Below are positions 45,102 through 54,752 of a stretch of DNA of 64,000 nt, piece after piece; within the stretch, counting starts at the first letter, position 1; each line of letters starts with the position of its first letter. The position numbers were made by a program, and so were the translations under genes. The stretch covers positions 1 through 64,000 of the forward strand of contig CACCNJ010000003.1 in NCBI GenBank assembly GCA_902547295.1. The letters are read 5' to 3'. The stretch comes from an uncultured SAR86 cluster bacterium. Its GTDB lineage: Bacteria; Pseudomonadota; Gammaproteobacteria; Magnimaribacterales; D2472. The notes beneath the pieces are model-generated. The model had not been told where the DNA came from. It ran no database searches and was given only the letters and a program-made list of their open reading frames with translations.

Positions 45102-46940
45102 ATGAGCAAAGTTCAATCGGTATGGTCAAAAGCGGATAAATTTTTATCTTTATCAAGAAAACTAATTGTCAATACATTTACTGTAATTGTTCTTATAGTT
45201 ATAACTTTTACAATAATTGGTGGTATTAGTTCATTTTTTACTAGCGAAGAAAAAATTGAGACTGATGGAAAAATTTTATGGTTTAAACCAATTGGCGTTG
45301 TCGTTGATTCATCTATCGACTCAACTCCATCATTTGATGCTCTGGTTATAGGTGGTACAACTGTCAAACAGCATGAACTAGGCGATCTCATAAAAGTTTT
45401 AAATTCAGCTGCTAAAGATGAAAATCTTTCAGCTGTATATCTAAATGTATCAGAATTAGGTATGTACTATTCATCTGCATTCGAAATTGCTAATGCTGTT
45501 AAAAATATTAGAGATAGTGGAAAAGAAGTAATAGCTTATGCAGAAACTTATGGAAATACTTCATATTTAATAAGTTCTCAGGCTAGTAAAGTTATGATTA
45601 ATGAGTATGGCATGGTTAACGCTGTAGGTTTCTCTAGGAAAAGAGAATTTTACAAAGATCTCTATGAAAATATAAATCTTAACTTCAATATTTTTGTTGC
45701 AGGCGACTTTAAAAGCGGCCCAGAACCCTTTACAAGAAATTCTATGTCAGATGAAGATAAGTTAGCATGGAATGATTTTGCTAATCCTTTGTGGTTAAAA
45801 ATGACTAGTATGATGGAATCTGGTAGAGACTTGCCAATAGGCACTATGCAAAAATATGGTGACACACTTTGGGAGATGACTATAGAAAATCCTGAAACTG
45901 CTGAAATTGCTCTTGAACTTGATTTAGTAGATATGGTTGTTACTAGAGAAGAACTTAGACAATGGATGTTCGAGAAATTTCCTAACGAAGAAAATGATAA
46001 AAATAAATTTCCTGATTCAATCTCAATATACAAATATTTATCAACTATAGAAGATGTTGAATCGGATTCACAAAATAAAATCGCAATTGTTAATGTTGAA
46101 GGCACTATTGTTACTGGAGAAGCAGCATATAATGTTGCTGGTTCTGACACGATTGTAAAAAATATTAGAAATGCCATAAAAGATGACTCTGTTAAAGCTT
46201 TGGTGTTAAGAGTAAATAGTCCAGGTGGTGATGTTTGGGCTAGTGAATTAATAACGAATGCCTTAAGTGAATTTAAATCATCTGGCAGACCAATAGTTAC
46301 TTCAATGGGAGATATTGCAGCTTCTGGTGGAGTATGGGTAACAACCCTATCTGATGAAATATTGGCAAAAGAAGAAACAATAACTGGATCAATTGGTGTT
46401 TATGGAATAATTCCTACTCTAGACGGTATTTATGAGTGGGCAGGCATTCAAGTTGATGGAGTTTCATCAACAAAGGCAGGAGAATGGGATGAAAGATTGC
46501 CAATGCCAGAATATGTTACTCAAAGCATCCAAGCTAGTGTTGATAATATATATGATAAATTTGTTTCAAAGGTTTCTGATAATAGAGGTATGTCATATAG
46601 AGAAGTACTATCAATAGCTGGGGGAAGAATTTGGTCTGGTGAAAAAGCATTAAAATTAGGATTAGTAGATAAAATTGGTGATCTTGATGACGCTATAAAA
46701 TCAGCGGCTTCTTTTGCAGATCTTGATGATTATAAAGTTGTCACATACTCAAAAGAAATGGATCCCTTTGAGAAATTATTAAGTGAACTAATTGATAATT
46801 TTGGTGGGAAATTAAAACTAAGCAATGAGGCAAGAGTTTTTTCTAGAATTGTTAATTCTCAATACAAATTTATAAATCCTGATAAGAAAATTAATACTGC
46901 AATATATTGTTTTGAGTGTGAATATTTTAATACTAAATAA
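45102..46940 (+). CDS. sppA: Signal peptide peptidase SppA, long (67 kDa) form
   Basis: SppA degrades cleaved signal peptides in the inner membrane. The 612-residue protein has one N-terminal membrane helix (about 25-47) and two tandem S49 domains. The catalytic Lys204 is in GDFKSGPEPFTRN of the first half and Ser408 in SMGDIAASGG of the second, equivalent to E. coli Lys209 and Ser409. A Shine-Dalgarno GGAG is 8 bp before the start. It converges on hda with an 8-bp overlap. Confidence 0.95.
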   Translation: MSKVQSVWSKADKFLSLSRKLIVNTFTVIVLIVITFTIIGGISSFFTSEEKIETDGKILWFKPIGVVVDSSIDSTPSFDALVIGGTTVKQHELGDLIKVLNSAAKDENLSAVYLNVSELGMYYSSAFEIANAVKNIRDSGKEVIAYAETYGNTSYLISSQASKVMINEYGMVNAVGFSRKREFYKDLYENINLNFNIFVAGDFKSGPEPFTRNSMSDEDKLAWNDFANPLWLKMTSMMESGRDLPIGTMQKYGDTLWEMTIENPETAEIALELDLVDMVVTREELRQWMFEKFPNEENDKNKFPDSISIYKYLSTIEDVESDSQNKIAIVNVEGTIVTGEAAYNVAGSDTIVKNIRNAIKDDSVKALVLRVNSPGGDVWASELITNALSEFKSSGRPIVTSMGDIAASGGVWVTTLSDEILAKEETITGSIGVYGIIPTLDGIYEWAGIQVDGVSSTKAGEWDERLPMPEYVTQSIQASVDNIYDKFVSKVSDNRGMSYREVLSIAGGRIWSGEKALKLGLVDKIGDLDDAIKSAASFADLDDYKVVTYSKEMDPFEKLLSELIDNFGGKLKLSNEARVFSRIVNSQYKFINPDKKINTAIYCFECEYFNTK

Positions 46941-47610
46941 ATTCTTTTATTAACGGTACTGTTATTTTTCTTTTTAACTCCATCGAAAGCTGATCTAGTT
47001 TACTAATAGCTTCAATAAGATCTGACATATTTCTTTTTGAATATGTAACAAGATAATTAATTTCTTTATCTCCCAAATTAATTGATCTGATTTGAGAAAT
47101 AAATTTTATTGCTTCTGGCAAGTTTGCATCACTAATTGGATAAAGTTCAATATGGTCAATTTTTTTTATTCGTGATCTTAAGTCGTCTAAATCAAAATTA
47201 ATTGATGATGGATTTTTGCATGAAGAAAAAATTAGTCGACAATTTGATGAAAAACAGTCATTTATGAGATTAAAAATTCCAACTTCCCAATCTTTATTTG
47301 ATGCAATTAAATCGATATCATCAAGACATATAAGATCCAGTCCCTCCAATGAATCTATAAAATCAGTTCCATGCTTCATTGCTTCAGAAATTGGTATATA
47401 AACCGAAGATTTATTATCAGATGCATAATAATTACATGTAGATTGAAGTAAGAATGACTTTCCAGAGCCTTCAGCTCCATACAAAAAAACATCCTCATTA
47501 TTTTGCAAAGCTAATTTAACTTCTTCATTAGGTGAATCAAAGAAAAAATCATCAAATGTGAATTTATTTTGTTTACTCCATGGAAATGTTAATTGTTGCG
47601 GCTTATTCAT
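46933..47610 (-). CDS. hda: Hda, regulator of replication initiation
   Basis: Hda with the beta clamp stimulates ATP hydrolysis by DnaA (RIDA) and so prevents re-initiation. The 225-residue AAA+ protein has a clamp-binding motif near the N-terminus (QLTFPW, 6-11; E. coli has QLSLPL), Walker A GAEGSGKS and Walker B ICLDDIDLI. It lacks the DnaA DNA-binding domain. It overlaps the upstream phosphatidyltransferase gene by 8 bp. Confidence 0.92.
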   Translation of the reverse strand: MNKPQQLTFPWSKQNKFTFDDFFFDSPNEEVKLALQNNEDVFLYGAEGSGKSFLLQSTCNYYASDNKSSVYIPISEAMKHGTDFIDSLEGLDLICLDDIDLIASNKDWEVGIFNLINDCFSSNCRLIFSSCKNPSSINFDLDDLRSRIKKIDHIELYPISDANLPEAIKFISQIRSINLGDKEINYLVTYSKRNMSDLIEAISKLDQLSMELKRKITVPLIKEFI

Positions 47611-48154
47611 TATGATAAGTCCTAAGATCTCGAACCCAATTATATGCGTATACAGCTAAACTCAATATAGTTACAAGAATTATTAATATATCAAGAGGAA
47701 ACAATCCAAGATTTAACTCAATAATTTCTTTAAGGAAAATAATAGCAATATAGATTATTTGCAAAGTGGTAGTTAACTTCCCGAGAAAATTTGGTGTTGG
47801 TGTATCAGATTCAATAACTGTCATTCTTATGGCAGCTCCTAAAAGAATGGCAACATCTCTGCTAAAAAAAATAACAAAGATATAAAATGGAATATATTGA
47901 TTAAGCCATAAAATAAAGATAGATCCAGATAGAAGAATTTTGTCTGCAACTGGATCTAAAAGAGTTCCAAGCTCAGTTTGCCAATTCATTTTTCTAGCAA
48001 TAAATCCGTCCAAACCATCAGTAACTGAGGCGACAACAAAATAAATAATACTAATTTCAAAATTTCCTAAATAAATATTATTTAAGATTGGATAAACCAA
48101 AGCTATTCTAACTATAGTTAGTAAGTTAGGAATAAATATAAAAAACTTTTTCAT
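47603..48154 (-). CDS. CDP-alcohol phosphatidyltransferase, PgsA-like
   Basis: A 183-residue integral membrane enzyme. The family signature D-G-x2-A-R-x8-G-x3-D-x3-D is complete: DGFIARKMNWQTELGTLLDPVAD (cited as DGFIAR and GTLLDPVAD). The length and start fit phosphatidylglycerophosphate synthase, but cardiolipin-type synthases of this fold look alike. It lies between the DUF2066 gene (4-bp overlap) and hda (8-bp overlap). In many gammaproteobacteria a second pgsA sits by uvrC, so this may be a paralogue. Confidence 0.85.
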   Translation of the reverse strand: MKKFFIFIPNLLTIVRIALVYPILNNIYLGNFEISIIYFVVASVTDGLDGFIARKMNWQTELGTLLDPVADKILLSGSIFILWLNQYIPFYIFVIFFSRDVAILLGAAIRMTVIESDTPTPNFLGKLTTTLQIIYIAIIFLKEIIELNLGLFPLDILIILVTILSLAVYAYNWVRDLRTYHNE

Positions 48155-49170
48155 CTAACAAAACTAATATTTATCTCAGAGCTATCTTTGTATTGACTAT
48201 TAATCTCAAGAAAATTACTTTCAGAAATTTCTTTTACAATTGAATCAAAGTCCCCAAATATATCCAATCTATAAAAAATAGTATCTACATGAAATCTACT
48301 GATGTCTATGTCTTTTAATCCTACTAGATTCTCCAGAACCTTCCGAGATTTTTCATAATCTTGAAAAGAATTAATATTTGAAACAGAAATATTAATTACT
48401 CCTTTTTTTGAAGTATTTATAAGATTTTTCTTGAGTATTTTATTAATTATAGAATTAGTATGTTCTTTAAATTTTTCTATAAAAGGACTAATAAAATCTT
48501 TATTATCCACGGTCATATTTATATCACCGCTAATTGACCATTCATCAATACCCGTTTTAGATACATTGATTTTAATTAATTCATCAAAAATATATTTTTC
48601 GATAATAATATCTTCATAATTAATAAGTCTTTCATAGTTTCTTAATTGATTGACATCAAACAAATCTGGCTCAGGGAGTTCAAGAAAAATTCCTCTTGAA
48701 GTTGATTCATTTTTTAAATAGTCTTTTAAAGACTCATCTAATACAGAGTTGTTTTGAGAATTTGTTAAATAATAAGGTTCTTCTGTCCCAGAATCAATTT
48801 CAATAAGAAATAATACAATAGGCCTAGAATTGCTTAAAATTGGAATAGAAAGCCTATTAAAAACTTCAATCAACAAATCTTTTTCAAAATTTACCTCTAG
48901 ATAACTTTTGTTATTAATATTCTTTATAGAATAACTTTTTATAAAATTTTTTCGTTCATTACCAGCATTGATGATTTTCCATATATTTGAAGGAGAATCA
49001 CTGCCGCTTAATCTATAAATCATAGTATTAAATGTATTATTTATTGATTTCTCAATTTGCGATACGCTATCAATTGGTTCTAAAACTACAAAAAGTTTGT
49101 CAAACTCCTTTCCAAAGCATGTATTAGAAAAGATAATAAGGCTTAATAAAGTATGTTTTAAAAATCTCAT
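48151..49170 (-). CDS. DUF2066 exported protein
   Basis: A 339-residue protein with a signal peptide (to about residue 20). Sequence similarity is weak, but the YRLSGSDSPSN part, the VLFLIEIDSG strand and its position divergent from purM are those of DUF2066. It is probably periplasmic; the function is unknown. It is the first gene of a DUF2066-phosphatidyltransferase-hda unit with overlapping ends. Confidence 0.72.
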   Translation of the reverse strand: MRFLKHTLLSLIIFSNTCFGKEFDKLFVVLEPIDSVSQIEKSINNTFNTMIYRLSGSDSPSNIWKIINAGNERKNFIKSYSIKNINNKSYLEVNFEKDLLIEVFNRLSIPILSNSRPIVLFLIEIDSGTEEPYYLTNSQNNSVLDESLKDYLKNESTSRGIFLELPEPDLFDVNQLRNYERLINYEDIIIEKYIFDELIKINVSKTGIDEWSISGDINMTVDNKDFISPFIEKFKEHTNSIINKILKKNLINTSKKGVINISVSNINSFQDYEKSRKVLENLVGLKDIDISRFHVDTIFYRLDIFGDFDSIVKEISESNFLEINSQYKDSSEINISFVR

Positions 49171-49197
49171 ATTTTTTAGTATATGAAGGTATTTTAA

Positions 49198-50229
49198 ATG
49201 ACAAAAGAAATTATAGAAAATGATCCATACAAATTAGCTGGAGTTGATATTGATGCTGGTAACAGCTTAGTTGATCAAATTAAAAAGAGTGTTGCCGCCT
49301 CTCATAATAAGAATGTCTTAGATAATATTGGAGGCTTTGCAGGAATGTACGAGCTAGATAAAGATATTAAGAATCCAGTTTTAGTTGCATGTACAGATGG
49401 AGTTGGAACAAAAGTTTCGCTTGCTCAACAGTACAACGATTTATCAGGCATTGGTCAAGATCTTGTAGCCATGTGTGTTAATGATTTAATTGTATGCGGT
49501 GCAAAGCCTCTATTTTTTTTGGATTATTATGCATCTTCAAAGCTAGATGTTAATGAAGCTACTACCGTTGTAAAAAGTATTGCAGATGCATGCGTCAAAT
49601 CTGACTGTGCGCTTTTAGGCGGTGAAACTGCTGAGATGCCTGGTCATTATATTGATAATAATTTCGATCTTGCTGGATTCTCAGTTGGATGCGTTAGCAA
49701 AGATAAGATAATTAAAAATGATAATGTCATGTGCGGTAATGTCTTGATAGGAATAGAATCAAGTGGTCCCCATTCAAATGGATTTTCTTTAATAAGAAAA
49801 ATCATTAAAGAATCTAAGGTAAATGAAGAAGAAAAAAATATAATAGCTAAAAGATGTCTTGAGCCAACCTTGCTTTATCCCAAATTGATTATGGAGTTAA
49901 TTTCAAATTATAAGATTAATTCTCTTTCACATATTACGGGAGGTGGTCTTACAGAAAATCTACCAAGATCTATACCAGATAATCTCTGCGTAGAAATAGA
50001 TACTGACTCGTGGGAAATGCCAAATATTTTTAAATGGTTAAAAGAAAATGGAAATATTTCTGATGATGATATGTATAGAATATTTAATTGTGGAATAGGC
50101 ATGGTGCTTTTTGTTGATGAAGATGAAGAGTTAAATATTTCTTCGAGAATAAAAGAATTAAAAATGAATAGTTTCGTCATTGGGAAAGTCAAAAATAAAA
50201 AGGAAGAATCTTCTGTAATATTTGTCTAA
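49198..50229 (+). CDS. purM: Phosphoribosylformylglycinamidine cyclo-ligase
   Basis: PurM closes the imidazole ring in step 5 of purine synthesis (FGAM to AIR, with ATP). The 343-residue protein starts YKLAGVDIDAGNSLV and has CTDGVGTKVSLA, MCVNDLIVCGAKPLFFLDY (cited in part), GGETAEMPGHY and HITGGGLTENLPR. It is followed by purN after 9 bp. The gap to DUF2066 is 27 bp, too short for a riboswitch. Confidence 0.97.
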   Translation: MTKEIIENDPYKLAGVDIDAGNSLVDQIKKSVAASHNKNVLDNIGGFAGMYELDKDIKNPVLVACTDGVGTKVSLAQQYNDLSGIGQDLVAMCVNDLIVCGAKPLFFLDYYASSKLDVNEATTVVKSIADACVKSDCALLGGETAEMPGHYIDNNFDLAGFSVGCVSKDKIIKNDNVMCGNVLIGIESSGPHSNGFSLIRKIIKESKVNEEEKNIIAKRCLEPTLLYPKLIMELISNYKINSLSHITGGGLTENLPRSIPDNLCVEIDTDSWEMPNIFKWLKENGNISDDDMYRIFNCGIGMVLFVDEDEELNISSRIKELKMNSFVIGKVKNKKEESSVIFV

Positions 50230-50238
50230 ATAATTAAA

Positions 50239-50889
50239 ATGAAAAAAATCGTAGTCTTGATATCAGGCAGTGGTTCTAACTTGGAAGCAATTATAGAATC
50301 ATGCGCTGCCAAAAAGATTAATGGGAGAGTTATTCATGTAATGTCTAATAATCCAGATGCTTATGGGCTAATCAGGGCAGCAAAGTTTAATATTCCATCA
50401 ACAATTATTGATCATAAAAAGTTTTCATCAAGAATTGATTTTGAAAATTCATTAGAAGATTGCCTAGATACGCTCAGTCCAGATTTAATTGTTTTGGCAG
50501 GTTTCATGAGAATACTTGGTACTAAAATTACATCTAAATTTTCCAATAAAATGATCAATCTTCACCCTTCTCTTCTTCCTATGTATCCAGGATTGCATAC
50601 TCATGAAAAAGTTCTTGAAAATAAAGATACTCATCATGGTATTTCAATACATTATGTTTCATCTGAATTAGATGCTGGTCCATTAATTGCTCAAGGGTTT
50701 ATAGATATAAGTAAAGATGAAACTTTGGAAAATATAATTAAACGCATCCATAAGATTGAACACTTATTGCTACCAGAAATTATCAATGAGATTTGCAATG
50801 AAAATATTTATCTAGATAATAACGAAGTTAAATATCGTAATATTAATTTACACAACCATAAGCTAATTAAAAGAAGTTATGAAATATAA
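50239..50889 (+). CDS. purN: Phosphoribosylglycinamide formyltransferase (PurN)
   Basis: PurN transfers formyl from 10-formyl-tetrahydrofolate to GAR in step 3 of purine synthesis. The 216-residue protein has VLISGSGSNLEAII at the N-terminus, the ILAGFMRIL-like segment, the catalytic motif MINLHPSLLPMYPG with Asn and His, and the late Asp in SELDAGPLIAQ. It overlaps the DUF3108 gene by 11 bp. Confidence 0.96.
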   Translation: MKKIVVLISGSGSNLEAIIESCAAKKINGRVIHVMSNNPDAYGLIRAAKFNIPSTIIDHKKFSSRIDFENSLEDCLDTLSPDLIVLAGFMRILGTKITSKFSNKMINLHPSLLPMYPGLHTHEKVLENKDTHHGISIHYVSSELDAGPLIAQGFIDISKDETLENIIKRIHKIEHLLLPEIINEICNENIYLDNNEVKYRNINLHNHKLIKRSYEI

Positions 50890-51565
50890 AGTTATAAATT
50901 TTTTGTTGATAATTTTTTTATCAATCAATGTGGTTTCGTCTGAAATACCTCCCTATTCAGCAAAATATAATTTTGAATCAGAAGAAATATCAATCTCTGG
51001 AATAAGAGAATTCTATAAAACTGAAAATGGCTTTGAAATGAGATTCAAGGCATCAAATCTTTTTGCTAGTTTATTTTTTTTATCTAAGTTTGAAATTAAA
51101 AATAGCAAAGTTATTTCAGATTCGTATGAAATAAAAATCAGACCAAAATTTCTAGATAGAGATCAATACTTAAATTTTGATTATGAGGCTATGGAGGTTC
51201 GCTCTGAAGGCATAAACAAGTGGGTTGCATCTTTAATAGATGATTTAGTATATGATCCTTTAAATGTTCAAATTATGATAAGAACAAACGTAAAACATGG
51301 TCTAAAAAATTTCAAAATTAATATTGTGGACATGGAAGAAGGAGGATCGAAATCTTACGAATTTAATGTTGTTGGACTTGAAGAATATATCTTCAATGGA
51401 GAAACATTAAAATGCGTAATACTTGAAAGATCAAGATTAAATAGCGATAGAAAGGTAACTTATTATCTTGCTGAAGAGCTCGAATACATGTTCATTAAAA
51501 TAATTGATGCTAGTCCTGAAAGGACTAATACATTAAAGCTTCTAGAGGTTTTAAGTCTTGGGTAA
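50879..51565 (+). CDS. DUF3108 exported protein
   Basis: A 228-residue protein with a signal peptide (about 1-20) and a beta-rich body that starts [10 protein letters not shown]. The arrangement after purN is that of DUF3108 proteins in gammaproteobacteria. It probably acts in the periplasm; no activity is known to me. It converges on dcd with a 15-bp overlap. Confidence 0.75.
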   Translation: MKYKVINFLLIIFLSINVVSSEIPPYSAKYNFESEEISISGIREFYKTENGFEMRFKASNLFASLFFLSKFEIKNSKVISDSYEIKIRPKFLDRDQYLNFDYEAMEVRSEGINKWVASLIDDLVYDPLNVQIMIRTNVKHGLKNFKINIVDMEEGGSKSYEFNVVGLEEYIFNGETLKCVILERSRLNSDRKVTYYLAEELEYMFIKIIDASPERTNTLKLLEVLSLG

Positions 51566-52120
51566 AGTAACCCCGGTTTGTCCTTGATATTTTCCATCAC
51601 GATCTTTGTAACTTATCTCACACTCTTCATCTGATTCAAAAAACAGCATTTGAGCAACTCCCTCTCCGGCATAAATTTTTGCAGGAAGATTCGTTGTATT
51701 TGAGAACTCAAGAGTAACATGACCCTCCCACTCAGGTTCAAGTGGAGTTACGTTTACAATAATTCCACATCTTGCATATGTTGATTTTCCTAAACATACA
51801 GTGAGAATATTCCTGGGAATTTTAAAATACTCAACGGTTCTAGCTAATGCAAAAGAGTTTGGAGGAATAATACAAACATCTGAATTAATATCCACAAAAC
51901 TTTTTTCATCAAATGACTTGGGATCGACTATCGCAGAATGAATGTTTGTAAAAACTTTAAATTCATTTGAGCATCTGACGTCATATCCATAACTAGACAC
52001 TCCGTAAGAAATTAGTTTATTGCCATCATTATCAAGCCTAACTTGATTCTTTGAAAATGGATCAATCATATTATGCTCTTGAGACATTTTTTGAATCCAT
52101 TTATCTGATTTAATCGACAT
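51551..52120 (-). CDS. dcd: dCTP deaminase
   Basis: Dcd converts dCTP to dUTP for thymidylate synthesis. The 189-residue protein has [18 protein letters not shown] near the N-terminus, the substrate loop [12 protein letters not shown] with the catalytic Arg/Ser set, and [18 protein letters not shown] (cited in part). Length equals E. coli Dcd (193). It overlaps the recR stop by 11 bp. Confidence 0.95.
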   Translation of the reverse strand: MSIKSDKWIQKMSQEHNMIDPFSKNQVRLDNDGNKLISYGVSSYGYDVRCSNEFKVFTNIHSAIVDPKSFDEKSFVDINSDVCIIPPNSFALARTVEYFKIPRNILTVCLGKSTYARCGIIVNVTPLEPEWEGHVTLEFSNTTNLPAKIYAGEGVAQMLFFESDEECEISYKDRDGKYQGQTGVTLPKT

Positions 52121-52706
52121 CTATTTCTATCCTTCCCTCTATTGCCCGAGCAATTGTAGTTCCATCAACATACTCTAACTCTCCTCCAATTGGAATACCA
52201 TAAGAAATTCTTGAAACCTTAGCATTTTTTATATGATCTTTTATAAATATTGCTGTTGCATCACCTTCCACAGTGCTACTAGTTGCAAGTATTACTTCTT
52301 TTACTTCATCATTATTAGTAATGTTTAAGAGGTCATCAATACCCAAATCTTCAGGTCCAATACCATCAATTGGCGAAAGCCTTCCTAATAAAACAAAATA
52401 TCTGCCTCTGAAGCCACCAGTTGATTCAATAGCTAATACATCAGATGGGCTCTCAACAACACAAATGCTTTTTTTGTCTCTTGTTGAGTCAGAGCAAACT
52501 CCACATAAATTATTAGATGTAAGCATTCTGCAATTTGAGCATCTTTGAATGCTTTCGATGGCATTAGATAGAGTATTTGCTAATATACTAGCTCCATCTT
52601 TATTCCTATCAAGTAAATATAATGCCATTCTTTGAGCAGATTTTTTGCCAACTCCAGGCAGGATTGTCAATGCATTTATGAGTTCATTTAATAGATCTTG
52701 GTTCAT
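52110..52706 (-). CDS. recR: Recombination protein RecR
   Basis: RecR works with RecO and RecF in gap repair. The 198-residue protein has the helix-hairpin-helix [17 protein letters not shown] (13-29), the zinc finger [16 protein letters not shown] (about 57-72) and a Toprim domain with [12 protein letters not shown]. It starts 3 bp after dnaX. The ybaB gene that usually separates dnaX and recR is absent. Confidence 0.95.
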   Translation of the reverse strand: MNQDLLNELINALTILPGVGKKSAQRMALYLLDRNKDGASILANTLSNAIESIQRCSNCRMLTSNNLCGVCSDSTRDKKSICVVESPSDVLAIESTGGFRGRYFVLLGRLSPIDGIGPEDLGIDDLLNITNNDEVKEVILATSSTVEGDATAIFIKDHIKNAKVSRISYGIPIGGELEYVDGTTIARAIEGRIEIDVD

Positions 52707-52709
52707 TTT

Positions 52710-54290
52710 TTACTTTGAGGGTTTAATGGTTTCTGGTTTTATCTTTCCATTAAATTTTTCAACGAAATCTTGTATTTCTTTATCTTTGCTAATTTGATCT
52801 TTTGCCAAGTTTTCTTCTTCTTCTATTTTACTTTCATTTAATTGTATTGGAGAATTAATTACATCTCCTTTCTCGATTTTAATATTAATTTTATTTAAAA
52901 ATATACTTTCCACGGTAGTCATAAATTCCGACATAATATTCTCAGGGACTTCACCTAAATTCAAATCTGCTTTTAAAATCATGCCTTCATCGTTGTGCGA
53001 AAATAACGACATATTTCCAAAATAATTTCTTGCAAAGGGGCTTAATTCTAGAGAGTTAAATAATTTCACCCAATCTTCATTATTGTTAAGGTACTTTTTT
53101 TCACTTGATTCTTCAGACGAGGAACTATTATCTCTTTTTATCTCTTCATCAACTTTTTTGAGACTTTTTTTTTCTGAATTACCTGGATTAGTGTCTTGGT
53201 TATTTTCTGAAAGTTTCTGAAGAGGATTGAAAGTAAGCATTCTTAATAAACAAATTTCTAGGCATTCTTTGGGGCTTGGATGTACAGAAAATCTAGTAAA
53301 AGAATTCATGCCGATTTCGTATAAAAGTTGACAAAACTCTTTGTCGATTTTCTTTGATATGCTTTTTATATTTTCACTTTCTGAATTATTTAGTACCTGT
53401 TCAAGTGAAACTTGATGAAGAATGCTTATCAAATCTCGAAGAATAACATCATATTCTGGTAATAACTGTTCAATTTCAGCAAGCTTATCAAAAACTTTCT
53501 TACCATCTCCATCGACTACACCTTCCAGAAGCTCAAATAAAAGTGAATCATCAATTGTTCCCAACAGTTTTTTTACTTCATTGCTATTAAGCTCGCCATT
53601 ACCATGCGCTATTGCTTGATCAAGAATTGTCAAAGCATCTCTTACGGATCCATTTGCAGATTTTGATATTAATTCAGTACTCTCATCATCATGTTTGATT
53701 TTTTCTTTTTTTAATATCTGATTTAAGTGGTTGTTCAGCATTTCTTCATTAACTGTTTTAAGGTTTAGCTGCAAGCACCTTGATTGAACTGTCTTTGGGA
53801 TTTTTTCTGGATTGGTTGTTGCAAAAATAAATACAACATGAGGCGGTGGTTCTTCTAAGGTCTTTAAAAGAGCATTGAAACTTGCAGTTGAAAGCATATG
53901 AACTTCATCGATGAGAAAAATCTTATATCTACTTTTAGCGGGTTTATATTCAACTGTTTCTATTAAGTCTCTTATTTTCTCAACTTGAGTGTTAGATGCA
54001 GCATCAATTTCTAGAAAGTCAACGCTTCTTCCGGCAGTTATTTCAATAGTATTAGAACATTTGTTACACGGTACTGATGTTGGTTTGGTGTTACTCTCAC
54101 AGTTTAAACATTTTGCTAAAATTCTTGCAATAGTAGTCTTGCCAACTCCTCTTGTGCCTGAAAATATATATGCTTGATGAATTTTTTCAGACTCAATACT
54201 GTTTACCAAAGCCCTCACGACATGCTCTTGACCAATAACTTCTTCAAAGCATGATGGTCTATATTTTCTAGCTAAAACCTCATAAGACAT
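52710..54290 (-). CDS. dnaX: DNA polymerase III tau/gamma subunit
   Basis: DnaX is the clamp-loader ATPase. The full-length tau form is 526 residues: Walker A GTRGVGKT (45-52), zinc site with Cys61/64/75/78, DEVHMLS Walker B, and SRC motif QSRCLQL. After the clamp-loader domains (about 365 residues) a Ser/Glu/Lys-rich linker leads to the tau C-terminus. In the linker lies an in-frame slippery heptamer (minus strand, 53095-53101) that predicts a -1 frameshift to a 401-residue gamma form. It forms dnaX-recR-dcd with tight spacing. Confidence 0.95.
   Translation of the reverse strand: MSYEVLARKYRPSCFEEVIGQEHVVRALVNSIESEKIHQAYIFSGTRGVGKTTIARILAKCLNCESNTKPTSVPCNKCSNTIEITAGRSVDFLEIDAASNTQVEKIRDLIETVEYKPAKSRYKIFLIDEVHMLSTASFNALLKTLEEPPPHVVFIFATTNPEKIPKTVQSRCLQLNLKTVNEEMLNNHLNQILKKEKIKHDDESTELISKSANGSVRDALTILDQAIAHGNGELNSNEVKKLLGTIDDSLLFELLEGVVDGDGKKVFDKLAEIEQLLPEYDVILRDLISILHQVSLEQVLNNSESENIKSISKKIDKEFCQLLYEIGMNSFTRFSVHPSPKECLEICLLRMLTFNPLQKLSENNQDTNPGNSEKKSLKKVDEEIKRDNSSSSEESSEKKYLNNNEDWVKLFNSLELSPFARNYFGNMSLFSHNDEGMILKADLNLGEVPENIMSEFMTTVESIFLNKINIKIEKGDVINSPIQLNESKIEEEENLAKDQISKDKEIQDFVEKFNGKIKPETIKPSK
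53086..53101 (-). promoter_or_regulatory. Predicted -1 programmed frameshift site in dnaX
   Basis: On the minus strand codons GAA AAA AAG contain A AAA AAG in the reading phase that favours tandem slippage, the same heptamer as E. coli dnaX. After a -1 shift the ribosome reads GTA CCT TAA, so it stops after two codons (TAA at 53086-53088). A weak A/U stem could form just downstream. The phase and the near stop are seen directly; use is predicted. Confidence 0.65.
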
Positions 54291-54299
54291 AGCATTGAA

Positions 54300-54752
54300 T
54301 CATAACATGTCATTACCAAAAACTGATTCGATTTCTTTAAATCTGAAACCTCTATTTTGTAAAAAACTTTTTTGTTTTAATTTTTCTTTGATATCAGGAC
54401 TTGGGCCATCTTTGAATTTTTTTGAAAAAGCTAATTTAGCAGCCGATTCCCAATCGCCCTCTTCAATGATTACGCTATTTGTTATCGATTCATCAACACC
54501 TTTCGATGACAATTCAAAAGCAATCTTTTTAGGTCCAAATCCTTTTCTTTTTCTAGACAATACATAAGCTTCAGCATATCGCTTATTATTTACTAAGTTA
54601 TTATCACTAAGTTTTTGAATAACAGAATCTATTATTTCTTTATTTTCAAAGCGTGAGGATAGCTTTTCTTTAATTTCTTTAAACGAATGTTCTCTTCTTG
54701 ATAATAAATCTAGAGATTTGTTATATATAATATTGAATATTTCATCTGACAT
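54300..54752 (-). CDS. recX: Regulatory protein RecX
   Basis: RecX limits RecA filament activity. The 150-residue protein has three-helix repeats typical of RecX, with SRREHSFKEIKEKL, DNNLVNNKRYAEAYVLSRKRKGFGP (cited in part) and ELSSKGV. recA is not next to it, so it is unlinked here. It overlaps the glycine-zipper gene by 1 bp and ends 9 bp before dnaX. Confidence 0.85.
   Translation of the reverse strand: MSDEIFNIIYNKSLDLLSRREHSFKEIKEKLSSRFENKEIIDSVIQKLSDNNLVNNKRYAEAYVLSRKRKGFGPKKIAFELSSKGVDESITNSVIIEEGDWESAAKLAFSKKFKDGPSPDIKEKLKQKSFLQNRGFRFKEIESVFGNDML

Noticed and set aside
45662-46177. 171-aa frame antisense to sppA
   Set aside because: Shadow of a long, well-supported gene; low-complexity Ser/Ile-rich translation without family match.
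49171-49197. Purine riboswitch before purM
   Set aside because: The gap is 27 bp, too short for an aptamer.
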